A DNA stretch of 21,123 bases from an uncultured Campylobacter sp. (GCF_938030685.1 NZ_CALHHX010000104.1:1-21123), one strand, 5' to 3'. Shown: positions 6,752 through 14,768, counted from the stretch's first letter. Numbers and translations are program-made. The notes: a model not told the origin generated them from the letters alone.

Positions 6752-7741
6752 CTAGATCGCGGCGCAGCTTTTGATCTCATCCTCGCTTACGATCTCATAG
6801 ATCACGCCCGCGTTTTTGATAAATTCCTCCACGCGCGCGACGTGTGCGGGCTCTACGTTGATCACGAGGCTTCCGACGACGTTTTTATCAAGCCGCTCGA
6901 GCTTGCCCCAGACGATGTTAAAATTTATCTCCAAAGCGCGCGCCATATGCGTGATCACGCTGTCAAACGCAACCGCGGGCGGGAAAAAGAGCCTGATATT
7001 CACGCCGCTTGCGGGCAGCACCTCCTCCTCGCCCAAAAACTCCTTCATATTCTCATCCGGGTGCAAAAACAGCGAGACGATATCGCCCGAGTTGCTCACG
7101 CGCCCGCCCTTAAGCAGGATCGCGCGCTGCGCGATACCCTTTACGACCTCCATCTCATGCGTGACGAGCACGATCGTAATGCCCAGCTCGCGATTGATGC
7201 GGCGCAGAAGCGATAAAATTTGCGCGGTGGTGTTGGGATCAAGCGCCGAAGTCGCCTCGTCAGAAAGCAAAATTTTAGGGCTTAATGCAAGCGCGCGCGC
7301 AATCGCCACGCGCTGCTTCTGTCCGCCGCTAAGCTCGCTAGGATAGGCATTTGCTTTATCCGCAAGCCCCACGAGCTCCAAAAGTTCGGCTACGCGGCGC
7401 TTCGTGTGATCATTCGAATATCCCCAAAATGCTAACGGCGTGGCGACGTTTTGCGCGACGGTGCGGCGGCTCATCAGCGCAAAGTGCTGAAAAATCATAC
7501 CGATATTTTTGCGCAGCTCACGGATCTGAGCGGCGCTTAGCTCTCTTACTTCCCTGCCCTCAACCTTGAGGCTTCCTTCTTGATAGTCCTCAAGCCCGTT
7601 TATGCAGCGCAGCAGCGTGCTTTTACCCGCGCCGCTGCGGCCGACGATGGCAAAAATTTCGCCCTGCTTTACCTCCAGACTCACATCGTCGATCACGCAG
7701 GTTTTGCCGTAAAATTTCTTTAAATTCTCTATCTTTATCAC
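6752..7741 (-). CDS. metN: Methionine import ABC transporter ATP-binding protein
   Basis: ATPase of the D/L-methionine importer MetNIQ, peripheral on the inner membrane. ABC domain: Walker A GRSGAGKST (34-42), Q-loop near FQHF (84-87), signature ELSGGQKQR (136-144), Walker B ILLSDEATSALD (157-168), switch His195. A C-terminal ACT-like NIL domain follows at about 247-322, the feature separating MetN from other amino-acid ABC ATPases and the site of methionine feedback inhibition in the family. The start is GTG at 7741: an in-frame TGA sits directly before it and GAGG lies at 7750-7753. The gene is 43 bp after ddh, probably co-transcribed. No metI permease is adjacent; a metQ gene lies 4 kb away on the other strand. 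Confidence 0.93.
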   Translation of the reverse strand: MIKIENLKKFYGKTCVIDDVSLEVKQGEIFAIVGRSGAGKSTLLRCINGLEDYQEGSLKVEGREVRELSAAQIRELRKNIGMIFQHFALMSRRTVAQNVATPLAFWGYSNDHTKRRVAELLELVGLADKANAYPSELSGGQKQRVAIARALALSPKILLSDEATSALDPNTTAQILSLLRRINRELGITIVLVTHEMEVVKGIAQRAILLKGGRVSNSGDIVSLFLHPDENMKEFLGEEEVLPASGVNIRLFFPPAVAFDSVITHMARALEINFNIVWGKLERLDKNVVGSLVINVEPAHVARVEEFIKNAGVIYEIVSEDEIKSCAAI

Positions 7742-7784
7742 TCAAAATTCCTCGTTTATAATTCCGCCAAAACGCCTCCGAAAT

Positions 7785-8771
7785 TTATAAAATTTCGCGC
7801 CTTAGCTCATCTGCGCTCTTTGGCGAAAGAAGCGCCGGAGCGATGTCAAACACGCTAAACGCGCCGCGCTCACCTCTTTGCGCTAAGCGATACGCCGCGC
7901 GGGCGTAGGCCACGAGCACGCTTGCGGTAAATTCGGGATTTGAGTCAAGCTTTAGCGAAAACTCGATCAAGTGTTTATTTTCGCCGTGCTCGCCAGTCGC
8001 TCCGCTTCGCAGGACGAATCCTCCGTGAGGGATGCCGCCGTGCTCTTTTTTAAGCGTTGCAAGACCCACGAAATGCACGCTCGTGTCGTAGTCGGCGAAG
8101 TAATTCGGCATCGTTTTTATCTCGCGCTCGATACGCGCTTTATCGGCGCCCTCTTCGGCCACGACGTAGCACTCACGCAGGTGTTTTTCGCGCGTGCTAA
8201 GACTCGGATTTTCGCCCGCGCGGACTCGCTTCAAGGCGCTATCTATCGGCACCGTGTATTGGCGCGCATCCACGACGCCATCAATCCTGCGGATAGCGTC
8301 GGAGTGGCCCTGGCTCACGCCTTTACCCCAAAATGTGTAGCTACTGCCGTTTTGCAGCACGCTCTCGCCAAATAGACGGCTTAGCGAAAACAGCCCAGGA
8401 TCCCAACCAACGGCGATGATACCTACGTTTCCACCTTTTTTAGCTGCGGCGTCTACCGCGGCGAAGTGCTCCGGGATTTTTGCATGTGTATCGAAGCTAT
8501 CTACGACGTTAAAGCTCCGCGCAAATTCTGGCGTCTGAGTCGGCAGATCGGTCGCGCTACCGCCGCAAAGCACCAAAACGTCAAATTTGCCCTTGTGCGA
8601 TAAAATTTCATCCGCGCTAAATACCGGAGCGCCGCATGTTTTTACTTCGCTTGGATTTCTGCGGCTAAAAACTGCCGAAAGCTGCAAATCCTTGCTATTT
8701 CGCGCGGCAAGCTCTACGCCGCGACCTAAATTTCCATATCCCAAAATCGCTATTTTTATTTTTTCGCTCAT
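7785..8771 (-). CDS. ddh: meso-Diaminopimelate D-dehydrogenase
   Basis: NADPH-dependent reductive amination of L-2-amino-6-oxopimelate (tetrahydrodipicolinate) to meso-diaminopimelate, a one-step route to the lysine and peptidoglycan precursor. 328 residues, close to the known enzymes of about 320. N-terminal Rossmann motif AILGYGNLGRG (8-18); conserved SFDTHAKIPEHF (92-103); GGNVGIIAVGWDPGLFSLSR (113-132), the family hallmark; WGKGVSQGHSDAIRRIDGV following; late conserved HGGFVLRSG and NPEFTASVLVAYARAA. ATG start with AAGGG about 8 nt upstream. Lies between the 48-residue peptide gene and metN on the same strand. Whether it adds to or replaces the DapD/E or DapL routes cannot be told from this window. 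Confidence 0.93.
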   Translation of the reverse strand: MSEKIKIAILGYGNLGRGVELAARNSKDLQLSAVFSRRNPSEVKTCGAPVFSADEILSHKGKFDVLVLCGGSATDLPTQTPEFARSFNVVDSFDTHAKIPEHFAAVDAAAKKGGNVGIIAVGWDPGLFSLSRLFGESVLQNGSSYTFWGKGVSQGHSDAIRRIDGVVDARQYTVPIDSALKRVRAGENPSLSTREKHLRECYVVAEEGADKARIEREIKTMPNYFADYDTSVHFVGLATLKKEHGGIPHGGFVLRSGATGEHGENKHLIEFSLKLDSNPEFTASVLVAYARAAYRLAQRGERGAFSVFDIAPALLSPKSADELRREIL

Positions 8772-8829
8772 TTTTTACCCTTCAAATTTTAAAATTTAGC
8801 GCGTAAAACAGCGCGCCGCCGATGAAATT

Positions 8830-8976
8830 TTACCTCAGTAGGAAATAATAAATCACGTATAACCAACTTAAAAATCCGTGGATTATCGCCCACATTATGC
8901 TTTTATTGACTCCCCATGATAGTGCAACGGCTATGACCGTGCCTAAAGTAAATCCACCTATACTACCCTTTGACAT
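8830..8976 (-). CDS. 48-residue small membrane protein
   Basis: A short gene between valS and ddh. The start ATG at 8976 follows a strong AAGGAG (8983-8988) at 6-nt spacing, and the frame ends in TAA at 8830. The peptide begins MSKGSIGGFTLGTVIAVALS and continues WGVNKSIMWAIIHGFLSWLY before ending in VIYYFLLR. Two hydrophobic stretches (about 7-23 and 27-46) are separated by an Asn-Lys turn, so it is probably a two-helix hairpin or one long helix in the inner membrane. The valS stop is 41 bp upstream, so the two genes are likely co-transcribed. A small hairpin (GCGCG 8799-8803 with CGCGC 8812-8816) lies between it and ddh. It resembles widely annotated short hypothetical membrane proteins; function unknown. 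Confidence 0.75.
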   Translation of the reverse strand: MSKGSIGGFTLGTVIAVALSWGVNKSIMWAIIHGFLSWLYVIYYFLLR

Positions 8977-9017
8977 ATTTTTCTCCTTAATTTAAAATTT
9001 AAGCTCAACTTAGCGGA

Positions 9018-11669
9018 CTACTCGCCAAACGCCTTTAGCTCGTCACATACTTTGGCGAATTTCTCCTGCGCGCTTTGTAGCCCTTCGCGGTTGGCTTCGA
9101 CTACGGCCTGCGGGGCGGAGGCCACGAATTTCTCGTTATTTAGCATGCCTGAGAGCTTTTCGATCTCTTTTTGCAGCTTCGCTTTTTGCGCGTTAAGGCG
9201 CGAAATCACGCCGCTAAGATCGACCCCCTCAAGTGGTACGAAAGTTTCTAGCCTCTCGCTTACGTCGCGGGCGGAATTTGCGATATTTTGCTGCGTAAAT
9301 TCCACTTCATCTACCTTGGCAAGCGTTTTGATATAATCCGCGGCGGCGCTTAGATCGACTGCGGATTTTACGTAGGCTTTGGCTACGCGCGCATTGCCGA
9401 GCTCGATCGTCGCCTTTGCGCGGCGAATGCTAACGATAGCTTCGATTAGCAGCGAAAATAGCTCCTCGATCCGCTCGTCGCGCTCGCCAGGATGTGGGTA
9501 TCTCATCACCATGATGGAGCGCGCGTCTTGCAGCTTCGTGCCGCTTAGCTCCTGATACAGATACTCGCTTAGAAACGGCATAAATGGGCTAAGCAGCTTC
9601 ATCGCTTCTTTAAAAATCATCCCCAGCTCGCCTATCGCGGTCTTGTCCGCCTTGCTAAGCTCGATGCCCCAGTCGCAAAACTCGTCCCAAAAAAACTTAT
9701 AAAGCTCGGTCGCAGCGTCGTTGAAGCGGTAAGTATCTAGGCTCTCGCGCACGGAATTTACGCAGCAGTTAAAGCGCGAAAGCATATATTTGCCGAGGCT
9801 CGTTTTGATCCGCGCTGCGTCTAAATCGTCGAATTTAGAAGCGTTTAAAAGCAAAAATTTGCTCGCGTTATAAAGCTTATTCGTAAAATTTCGGTAAATC
9901 AAAAGCTTATCGTCGCTAAGGCGCAGATCGCGTCCCTGCACGCACAAAATCGTAAGCGTAAAGCGCAAAATATCGGCGCTAAATTCATCTATTTTTAGCA
10001 GCGGATCGACTACGTTTTTGCTCGATTTGCTCATCTTTTTGCCATCTTTGTCCTTAACTAAGGCATGCAGGTAGATGTCGCGAAACGGCAGCTCGCCCAT
10101 GGCGTTTTGGCACTGAAACATCATGCGCGCGACCCAGAAAAACAAAATGTCAAAGCCCGTAATCAGCATGGTATTCGGATAAAATTCGCTCAAATCCTCC
10201 TCAAACCACTTCTCGTTTTTCAGCGCCTCGCCGTTGCCCCAGCCAAGCGTGCTGATCGGCCAAAGACCGCTTGAAAACCAAGTATCGAGCACGTCGGGAT
10301 CTTGAGTAAAATTTTTACCGCCGCATTTCGGGCAGGCATCGGGGCTCTCGCGCTCATCCGCCCACTGATGGCCGCAGTCGCAGTAAAACACGGGAATTCT
10401 ATGCCCCCACCACAGCTGGCGGCTGATACACCAGTCCTTCAGCTCGCGCATCCAGGCGTTGAAGCTATTGATCCAGTGCTTCGGGAAAAATTCCGCCTCA
10501 CCGGAATTTACCTTAGAGATCGCCTCTTTTGCGATATCTGCGCGCACGAACCACTGCTGCGAGATGTACGGCTCGACGACGTTTTTGCAGCGGTAGCAGT
10601 AGCCGACCTGATTTTCGTAGTCCTCGATTTTTTCGATAAAGCCCAACCTATCAAGCTCTGCTACGATCTGATCGCGCGCGGCAAGCCGCTCTAAGCCTTG
10701 AAATTTACCGCACTGCTCATTTAAAATTCCTTTTTCGTCAAATACCGTGATAAAGCCCAGCTCGTGGCGCTTGCCGACCTCGTAGTCGTTGGTATCGTGC
10801 GCCGGCGTGACCTTCACGGCGCCCGTTCCGAAGCTCATATCGACGTATTCGTCAGCGATGATCTCTATCTCGCGGCCGATTAGCGGCAGCACGACTTTTT
10901 TGCCGATCAAATTTTTATAGCGTTCGTCCGCGGGATTTACCATTACGGCGGTGTCGCCGAAGTAGGTTTCAGGGCGCGTAGTAGCCACGACTATGTAGTT
11001 ACGGCTCGTCTCGCGCGAATCTTTGCAAGAGTTTGAATTTTGTCCGCCCGCAAAGTAGTAGCGCAAATGATAAAGCTTGCCCTTGTTCTCCTTGTGCTCG
11101 ACCTCCACGTCGCTTAGCGCGCCGTCGTGCGTGCACCAGTTTACCATATAGTTTCCGCGCACGATGAGCCCCGCGTCGTATAGGTTTACGAAGGCTTTGC
11201 GAACGGCATTTTTGAGCCCCTCATCCATCGTGAAGCGCTGTCTGCTCCACGCAGGCGTGACGCCAAGACGCTTCATCTGTTTTACGATCTGCCCGCCGCT
11301 TTGCTCCTTCCAGTGCCAAACGTGCTTTAAAAACTCCTCGCGCCCTATCTCTTCTTTTTTGATCCCTTGCGCCAAAAGCTCGCGCTCGACGACATTTTGC
11401 GTCGCAATGCCTGCATGGTCTAACCCCGGCTGCCACAGCGTTTTGTAACCGTCCATTCGCTTGTACCGCGTCATTATGTCTTGCAACGTATAAGTGAGCG
11501 AGTGCCCGATATGAAGCACTCCGGTAACATTCGGCGGCGGTAGCATAATGCAAAAGTTTTTGCCTTTTTGCTGGATATCTTTATTGCCGTCGATCTCGAA
11601 ATAACCGCGCTGCTCCCAAATTTTATAAAAGCTCTCCTCTACGGCTTTCGCGTCGTAAAAATCTGCCAT
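9018..11669 (-). CDS. valS: Valyl-tRNA synthetase
   Basis: Class I aminoacyl-tRNA synthetase charging tRNA-Val; cytoplasmic. 883 residues, in the normal bacterial range. HIGH signature within PPPNVTGVLHIGHS (44-57, HIGH at 53-56) and KMSKS at 545-549 (DGKKMSKSSKNV). An editing (CP1) domain lies between them (VVATTRPETYFGDTAVMVNP and GTGAVKVTPAHDTNDYEVG). Zinc-type cysteine clusters are present (CYRCKNVVEPYISQQWF and CDCGHQWADERESPDACPKCG). The anticodon-binding domain and a C-terminal coiled coil of about 65 residues (ISRLNAQKAKLQKEIEKLSG onward) complete the ValS layout. ATG start preceded by AAGGGCT. First gene of a minus-strand run, divergent from metQ. Confidence 0.98.
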   Translation of the reverse strand: MADFYDAKAVEESFYKIWEQRGYFEIDGNKDIQQKGKNFCIMLPPPNVTGVLHIGHSLTYTLQDIMTRYKRMDGYKTLWQPGLDHAGIATQNVVERELLAQGIKKEEIGREEFLKHVWHWKEQSGGQIVKQMKRLGVTPAWSRQRFTMDEGLKNAVRKAFVNLYDAGLIVRGNYMVNWCTHDGALSDVEVEHKENKGKLYHLRYYFAGGQNSNSCKDSRETSRNYIVVATTRPETYFGDTAVMVNPADERYKNLIGKKVVLPLIGREIEIIADEYVDMSFGTGAVKVTPAHDTNDYEVGKRHELGFITVFDEKGILNEQCGKFQGLERLAARDQIVAELDRLGFIEKIEDYENQVGYCYRCKNVVEPYISQQWFVRADIAKEAISKVNSGEAEFFPKHWINSFNAWMRELKDWCISRQLWWGHRIPVFYCDCGHQWADERESPDACPKCGGKNFTQDPDVLDTWFSSGLWPISTLGWGNGEALKNEKWFEEDLSEFYPNTMLITGFDILFFWVARMMFQCQNAMGELPFRDIYLHALVKDKDGKKMSKSSKNVVDPLLKIDEFSADILRFTLTILCVQGRDLRLSDDKLLIYRNFTNKLYNASKFLLLNASKFDDLDAARIKTSLGKYMLSRFNCCVNSVRESLDTYRFNDAATELYKFFWDEFCDWGIELSKADKTAIGELGMIFKEAMKLLSPFMPFLSEYLYQELSGTKLQDARSIMVMRYPHPGERDERIEELFSLLIEAIVSIRRAKATIELGNARVAKAYVKSAVDLSAAADYIKTLAKVDEVEFTQQNIANSARDVSERLETFVPLEGVDLSGVISRLNAQKAKLQKEIEKLSGMLNNEKFVASAPQAVVEANREGLQSAQEKFAKVCDELKAFGE

Positions 11670-11751
11670 TTTCAGCCCTTTTTTAAAATTTTAAATTTTG
11701 CGATTTTAGCGGAATTTATGTAAAGCGCTCATTAAAGCGTGCCAATTCTGC

Positions 11752-11757
11752 ATTATA
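11752..11757 (-). promoter_or_regulatory. Possible -10 element for valS
   Basis: A perfect TATAAT reads on the minus strand at 11757-11752, about 80 bp before the valS start codon, with an A/T-rich stretch upstream and no clear -35. It fits Campylobacter promoter style but rests on a single hexamer in A/T-rich DNA. Confidence 0.4.
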
Positions 11758-11843
11758 CAATAAAATGTAGTATTTAAATATATATATAAATATCGAATTT
11801 TAGAATATTTTAGAGAAAATTTTAAAAAATCATATAAAAACAC

Positions 11844-11872
11844 TTGACATTAAAAATTCTACCTGCTATAAT
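11844..11872 (+). promoter_or_regulatory. Consensus sigma-70 promoter for metQ
   Basis: TTGACA at 11844-11849 and TATAAT at 11867-11872 are both perfect consensus, separated by exactly 17 bp, with a TGc extension before the -10. About 80 bp of nearly pure A/T lies upstream and could act as an UP element. The leader should be only about 25 nt and contains AAGGA (11892-11896). A full -35 is unusual for this bacterial group and predicts strong expression; any repressor site would have to overlap this block. Confidence 0.85.
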
Positions 11873-11902
11873 ACCGCGAAATTTTAACCAAAAGGATTAA
11901 AT

Positions 11903-12679
11903 ATGAAGAAATTTCTTCTCGCTTCGCTTCTTAGCGCCAGCGTCGTCAGCTTCGCTCTTGCCGAAAAAATCGTGGTCGCCGCTACTCCGATACCGCATGC
12001 CGAAATTTTAGAGCAGATCAAACCCGATCTAAAAGCCCAAGGCTACGATCTTGAGGTCAAGGTTTTTAACGACTACGTAACCCCAAACCTCGCTACCGAT
12101 AGCGGCGACGTGGATGCCGGATTTTTCCAACATGTGCCGTATATGGAGGAATTTAACGCTAATAAAGGCACAAAATTAAAAGCGACCGTGGGCGTGCACC
12201 TAGAGCCGATGGGCATCTACAGCCATAAGATTAAAAATTTAAAAGATCTTAAAAACGGTGCCAAAGTTGCCGTGCCGAACGATCCGACCAACGAAAGCCG
12301 CGCTCTCGATCTGCTCGTAGCCGCAGGGCTCATCGAAGTTGATCAAAACGCCAAGCTTCGCACGCCGTTAGATGTCACGAAAAACCCTAAAAATTTAGAA
12401 ATTTTAGAGCTTGAAGGCGCCGCGCTTCCACGCACCCTGGGCGATGTCGATATTGCGGTTATAAACTCAAATTTTGCCTTTAACGCAAATTTAAACCCAA
12501 TCAAGGATTCGCTATTTTTAGAAAAGGCTGAGGGCAATCCTTATACAAATGTCATCAGCGTTAAAGAAGGCAACGAAAACAGCCCTAAAATCAAAGCGCT
12601 AGATAAAGCGATTCAAAGCGAGAAAGTGAAAAAGTTTATCGAGACGCAATATAAAGGCGCAATCATCCCGTCGTTTTAA
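11903..12679 (+). CDS. metQ: Methionine-binding periplasmic protein (NlpA family)
   Basis: Substrate-binding component of a MetNIQ-type importer. 258 residues: Sec signal peptide MKKFLLASLLSASVVSFALA (1-20), then the NlpA/MetQ fold beginning EKIVVAATPIPHAEIL. Family hallmarks: VKVFNDYVTPN, DAGFFQHVPYMEEFN, GVHLEPMGIYSHK, KVAVPNDPTNESRALDLL, GDVDIAVINSNFAFNANLNP and YTNVISVKEGNENSPKI. No lipobox cysteine is present near the cleavage site, so the product should be soluble in the periplasm rather than a lipoprotein as in E. coli. Strong promoter directly upstream, hairpin terminator downstream; appears monocistronic. The ATPase MetN is encoded in the window, the permease is not. Confidence 0.92.
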   Translation: MKKFLLASLLSASVVSFALAEKIVVAATPIPHAEILEQIKPDLKAQGYDLEVKVFNDYVTPNLATDSGDVDAGFFQHVPYMEEFNANKGTKLKATVGVHLEPMGIYSHKIKNLKDLKNGAKVAVPNDPTNESRALDLLVAAGLIEVDQNAKLRTPLDVTKNPKNLEILELEGAALPRTLGDVDIAVINSNFAFNANLNPIKDSLFLEKAEGNPYTNVISVKEGNENSPKIKALDKAIQSEKVKKFIETQYKGAIIPSF

Positions 12680-12694
12680 CTCCTCCTCTTTTTA

Positions 12695-12723
12695 AAATTC
12701 GGCGTACGATTCGCGCCGAATTT
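12695..12723 (+). terminator. Terminator-like hairpin after metQ
   Basis: AAATTCGGCG (12695-12704) and CGCCGAATTT (12714-12723) are perfect 10-bp arms around a 9-nt loop, 16 bp after the metQ stop. The stem ends in TTT but a long U tract is missing, so efficiency is uncertain. It separates metQ from the PEB4-like gene, which has its own -10. Confidence 0.65.
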
Positions 12724-12757
12724 GCTGGTATTGGCTATTTTATTTACTATCTTTTTT

Positions 12758-12763
12758 TATAAT
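12758..12763 (+). promoter_or_regulatory. -10 element for the PEB4-like gene
   Basis: TATAAT at 12758-12763 follows a run of seven T bases, typical of Campylobacter sigma-70 promoters, which rely on T-rich upstream DNA instead of a -35. It sits about 30 bp before the ATG; the ribosome binding site is AAAGGA at 12783-12788. Confidence 0.65.
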
Positions 12764-12794
12764 TGCGCGAAATTTACCGAATAAAGGAAAAATA

Positions 12795-13619
12795 ATGAAA
12801 AGAATTTTATCTTTCAGCTTTGTTGCCGCTATGGCTATATCTTCGCTTAATGCAGGCGTTTTGGCTACTGCAAAAGACGCAAATATCACTATTACGGATG
12901 AGGATGTCGCACCGTTTTTAGCTCAAGGCATGCAGCACGGCGGACAGGAACCGACCGCCGATGAGAAGAAAAAACTAATCGACGATCTAATCAAATACAA
13001 ACTTCTAATCGCAGAGGCGAAAAAATCAGGCATTGAAAACAGCGACGAATATAAGCATCAGCTAGAGCTTGCTAAAGATGGCATCGCATTTAATCTATGG
13101 CAACGCGAACAGGCTAAAGACGTAAGCGTCAGCGACGAGGAAGCTAAAAAAATTTATGATGAAAATAAACAGAATTTCATGCAACCAGATTCCGTTACCG
13201 CAAGTCATATCTTAGTAGCAGACGAAAAGGCTGCTAAAAACGCGATTGCGAAGCTATCAAAAGTCAAAAAAGAGAATTTAAAAGAGGAATTTAATAAGCT
13301 AGCCAAAGAAATTTCAATCGATCCAAGTGCGAAAGAAAACGGTGGCGATTTGGGCTCTTTTGGCAAAGGGATGATGGTGCCGGAGTTTGAAAAAGCGGCG
13401 TTTGCGCTAAAAGATGGTGAGATGAGCAAAACGCCGGTAAAGACACAATTCGGATATCATGTAATCTACAAAGAAAGCAGCAAAAAGGCTGAGACTATGC
13501 CGTTTGAAAAGGTAAAAGATCTCATCAAAAATCAGCTACTTCCAAGCAAAGTAAACAAAAAAATCGATGACAAGGCTAATGAGCTATTCGGCAAACTAAA
13601 CATCGAATACGCAAAATAG
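12795..13619 (+). CDS. peb4: Periplasmic peptidyl-prolyl isomerase, PEB4/SurA type
   Basis: Chaperone and prolyl cis-trans isomerase for outer-membrane protein biogenesis, by homology to C. jejuni PEB4 (cell-binding factor 2). 274 residues, almost the same length as that protein. Signal peptide MKRILSFSFVAAMAISSLNA (1-20). A SurA-like N-terminal chaperone region runs to about 130 (KKKLIDDLIKYKLLIAEAKK). The parvulin domain covers about 133-228 (TASHILVADEKAAKNAI, SIDPSAKENGGDLGSFGKG, MVPEFEKAAFALKDGEMSKT, TPVKTQFGYHVIYKE), followed by a C-terminal helix returning to the chaperone lobe. Start set by AAAGGA with 6-nt spacing. Own -10 element, so probably transcribed independently of metQ. Confidence 0.92.
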   Translation: MKRILSFSFVAAMAISSLNAGVLATAKDANITITDEDVAPFLAQGMQHGGQEPTADEKKKLIDDLIKYKLLIAEAKKSGIENSDEYKHQLELAKDGIAFNLWQREQAKDVSVSDEEAKKIYDENKQNFMQPDSVTASHILVADEKAAKNAIAKLSKVKKENLKEEFNKLAKEISIDPSAKENGGDLGSFGKGMMVPEFEKAAFALKDGEMSKTPVKTQFGYHVIYKESSKKAETMPFEKVKDLIKNQLLPSKVNKKIDDKANELFGKLNIEYAK

Positions 13620-13654
13620 TTTTAATTTTAAGGCGCGAGGCTATTAAATTTATA

Positions 13655-13682
13655 TGCAAGTTCTCTGCGGCAGTAACTTGCA
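13655..13682. repeat. Hairpin downstream of the PEB4-like gene
   Basis: TGCAAGTT (13655-13662) and AACTTGCA (13675-13682) are perfect 8-bp arms; the 12-nt loop itself contains CTGC-G-GCAG. It lies 36 bp after the stop codon. A T-rich stretch (TTTGTTTTAT) begins only about 24 nt later, so it may be an inefficient terminator or the 3' structure of the transcript. Confidence 0.5.
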
Positions 13683-13853
13683 GGGATAAATTTTGGCCCG
13701 AGCCTTTGTTTTATATGCGCTAAATTTTGTGAAATTTTAAGATCACTCTTGTATCGCCGGATTGTTAAATTCTAAACTTATTCGCTCTGCCGATGTTAAA
13801 TTTTGCGGAATTTTAAGCGCAGCCGGTTTTTTACATTAAATCAAGGAATTCAA

Positions 13854-14453
13854 ATGCTTTCTGATATCGTAAATTTTATCGTAGAATTTGTCGCAGGTTG
13901 GGGATACCTTGGCATTTTTGTGATGATGTTTTTAGAAAGTAGCTTCTTTCCTTTCCCAAGTGAAGTAGTGATGATCCCTGCAGGCTATCTGGCCTCAAAA
14001 TCACAGATGAGCTTTGCTCTAGCATTTGTTTGTGGGCTTGGCGGCAGCATCACCGGCGCGCTGTTTAATTACTATCTATGCTACTTTTTTGGACGTAAGA
14101 TTATCGCTAAATACGGCAAATACGTAGGCATCACCGAGGAGAAATTTGCAAAATTCGAAGCGTTTTTTAACCGCCATGGCGAAATTTCAACGTTTAACTG
14201 CCGCCTAATCCCTGGCATCCGTCAATACATCAGCCTTCCTGCGGGGCTTGCAAAGATGAATGTCGCGCGCTTCGTGCTATTTACCGGGCTTGGAGCTGCG
14301 ATTTGGACACTAATACTAATGAGCTTGGGATATTTCATCGGCGAAAACGAGGAGCTAATCAAGCAAGATCTGCATCTAATTACGATCGCTCTGTTCGCCG
14401 TCGTCATTATAATCTCGCTTCTATATGTTTATTTTATAAAACGCAAAAAATAG
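13854..14453 (+). CDS. DedA-family membrane protein
   Basis: Inner-membrane protein of the DedA/SNARE-associated family, some members of which recycle undecaprenyl phosphate or other lipids across the membrane. The true start is ATG 13854: AAGGA at 13843-13847 sits 6 nt upstream, whereas the longer frame would need a TTG at 13803. 199 residues. Motifs: re-entrant segment FLESSFFPFPSEVVMIPAGY (26-45) with the Glu/Pro pattern, GLGGSITGALFNYYLCYFFG (61-80), CRLIPGIRQYISLPAGLAKM (116-135) with the conserved Arg and Pro-Gly, and GAAIWTLILMSLGYFIG (147-163). A last hydrophobic helix (about 174-195) and a KRKK tail follow. Substrate not predictable. Stands between the PEB4-like gene and aspA, apparently alone. 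Confidence 0.9.
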   Translation: MLSDIVNFIVEFVAGWGYLGIFVMMFLESSFFPFPSEVVMIPAGYLASKSQMSFALAFVCGLGGSITGALFNYYLCYFFGRKIIAKYGKYVGITEEKFAKFEAFFNRHGEISTFNCRLIPGIRQYISLPAGLAKMNVARFVLFTGLGAAIWTLILMSLGYFIGENEELIKQDLHLITIALFAVVIIISLLYVYFIKRKK

Positions 14454-14768
14454 TTTCACGCCAGTAAATACAAATACAATGAAAAATTCCATTTTATCGC
14501 CTTTAAGTTCAAATTTTTCAAATTATAATTTAAGCTAAACAAGAATTTTTATAATTTCACTTTCATAATCTGCGTGCAATACGATATTTCTATTAAAGTG
14601 TAATTATGCCTTAGTAGCGAATTCTAAAATATTTTTTAAGTAAAATTCTATTTAAAGCCTTAAACAATCATACTAATTTCTAAATTTTAATTTTTCGTTA
14701 CGTTTTAAGCTGCTTTTAATACTAAAAGCTTTAAAATTCCATTAACAATTTCAACGAAAGGACTTATT
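14454..14768. other. aspA leader region
   Basis: About 315 bp of A/T-rich DNA without a reading frame of note. A TATAAT at 14524-14529 is the best -10 by sequence but would give a leader of over 200 nt; weaker A/T boxes closer to the gene (around 14600 and 14717) are equally possible. The ribosome binding site AAAGGA is at 14757-14762. Nothing recognisable as a riboswitch. Confidence 0.5.

Noticed and set aside
6722..7346. Long plus-strand frames (164 and 176 codons) opposite metN
   Set aside because: They are antisense to a clear ABC ATPase with all motifs; low-complexity translation and no ribosome binding site.
7971..8375. 134-codon plus-strand frame opposite ddh
   Set aside because: Antisense shadow of a well-supported dehydrogenase; no start signals.
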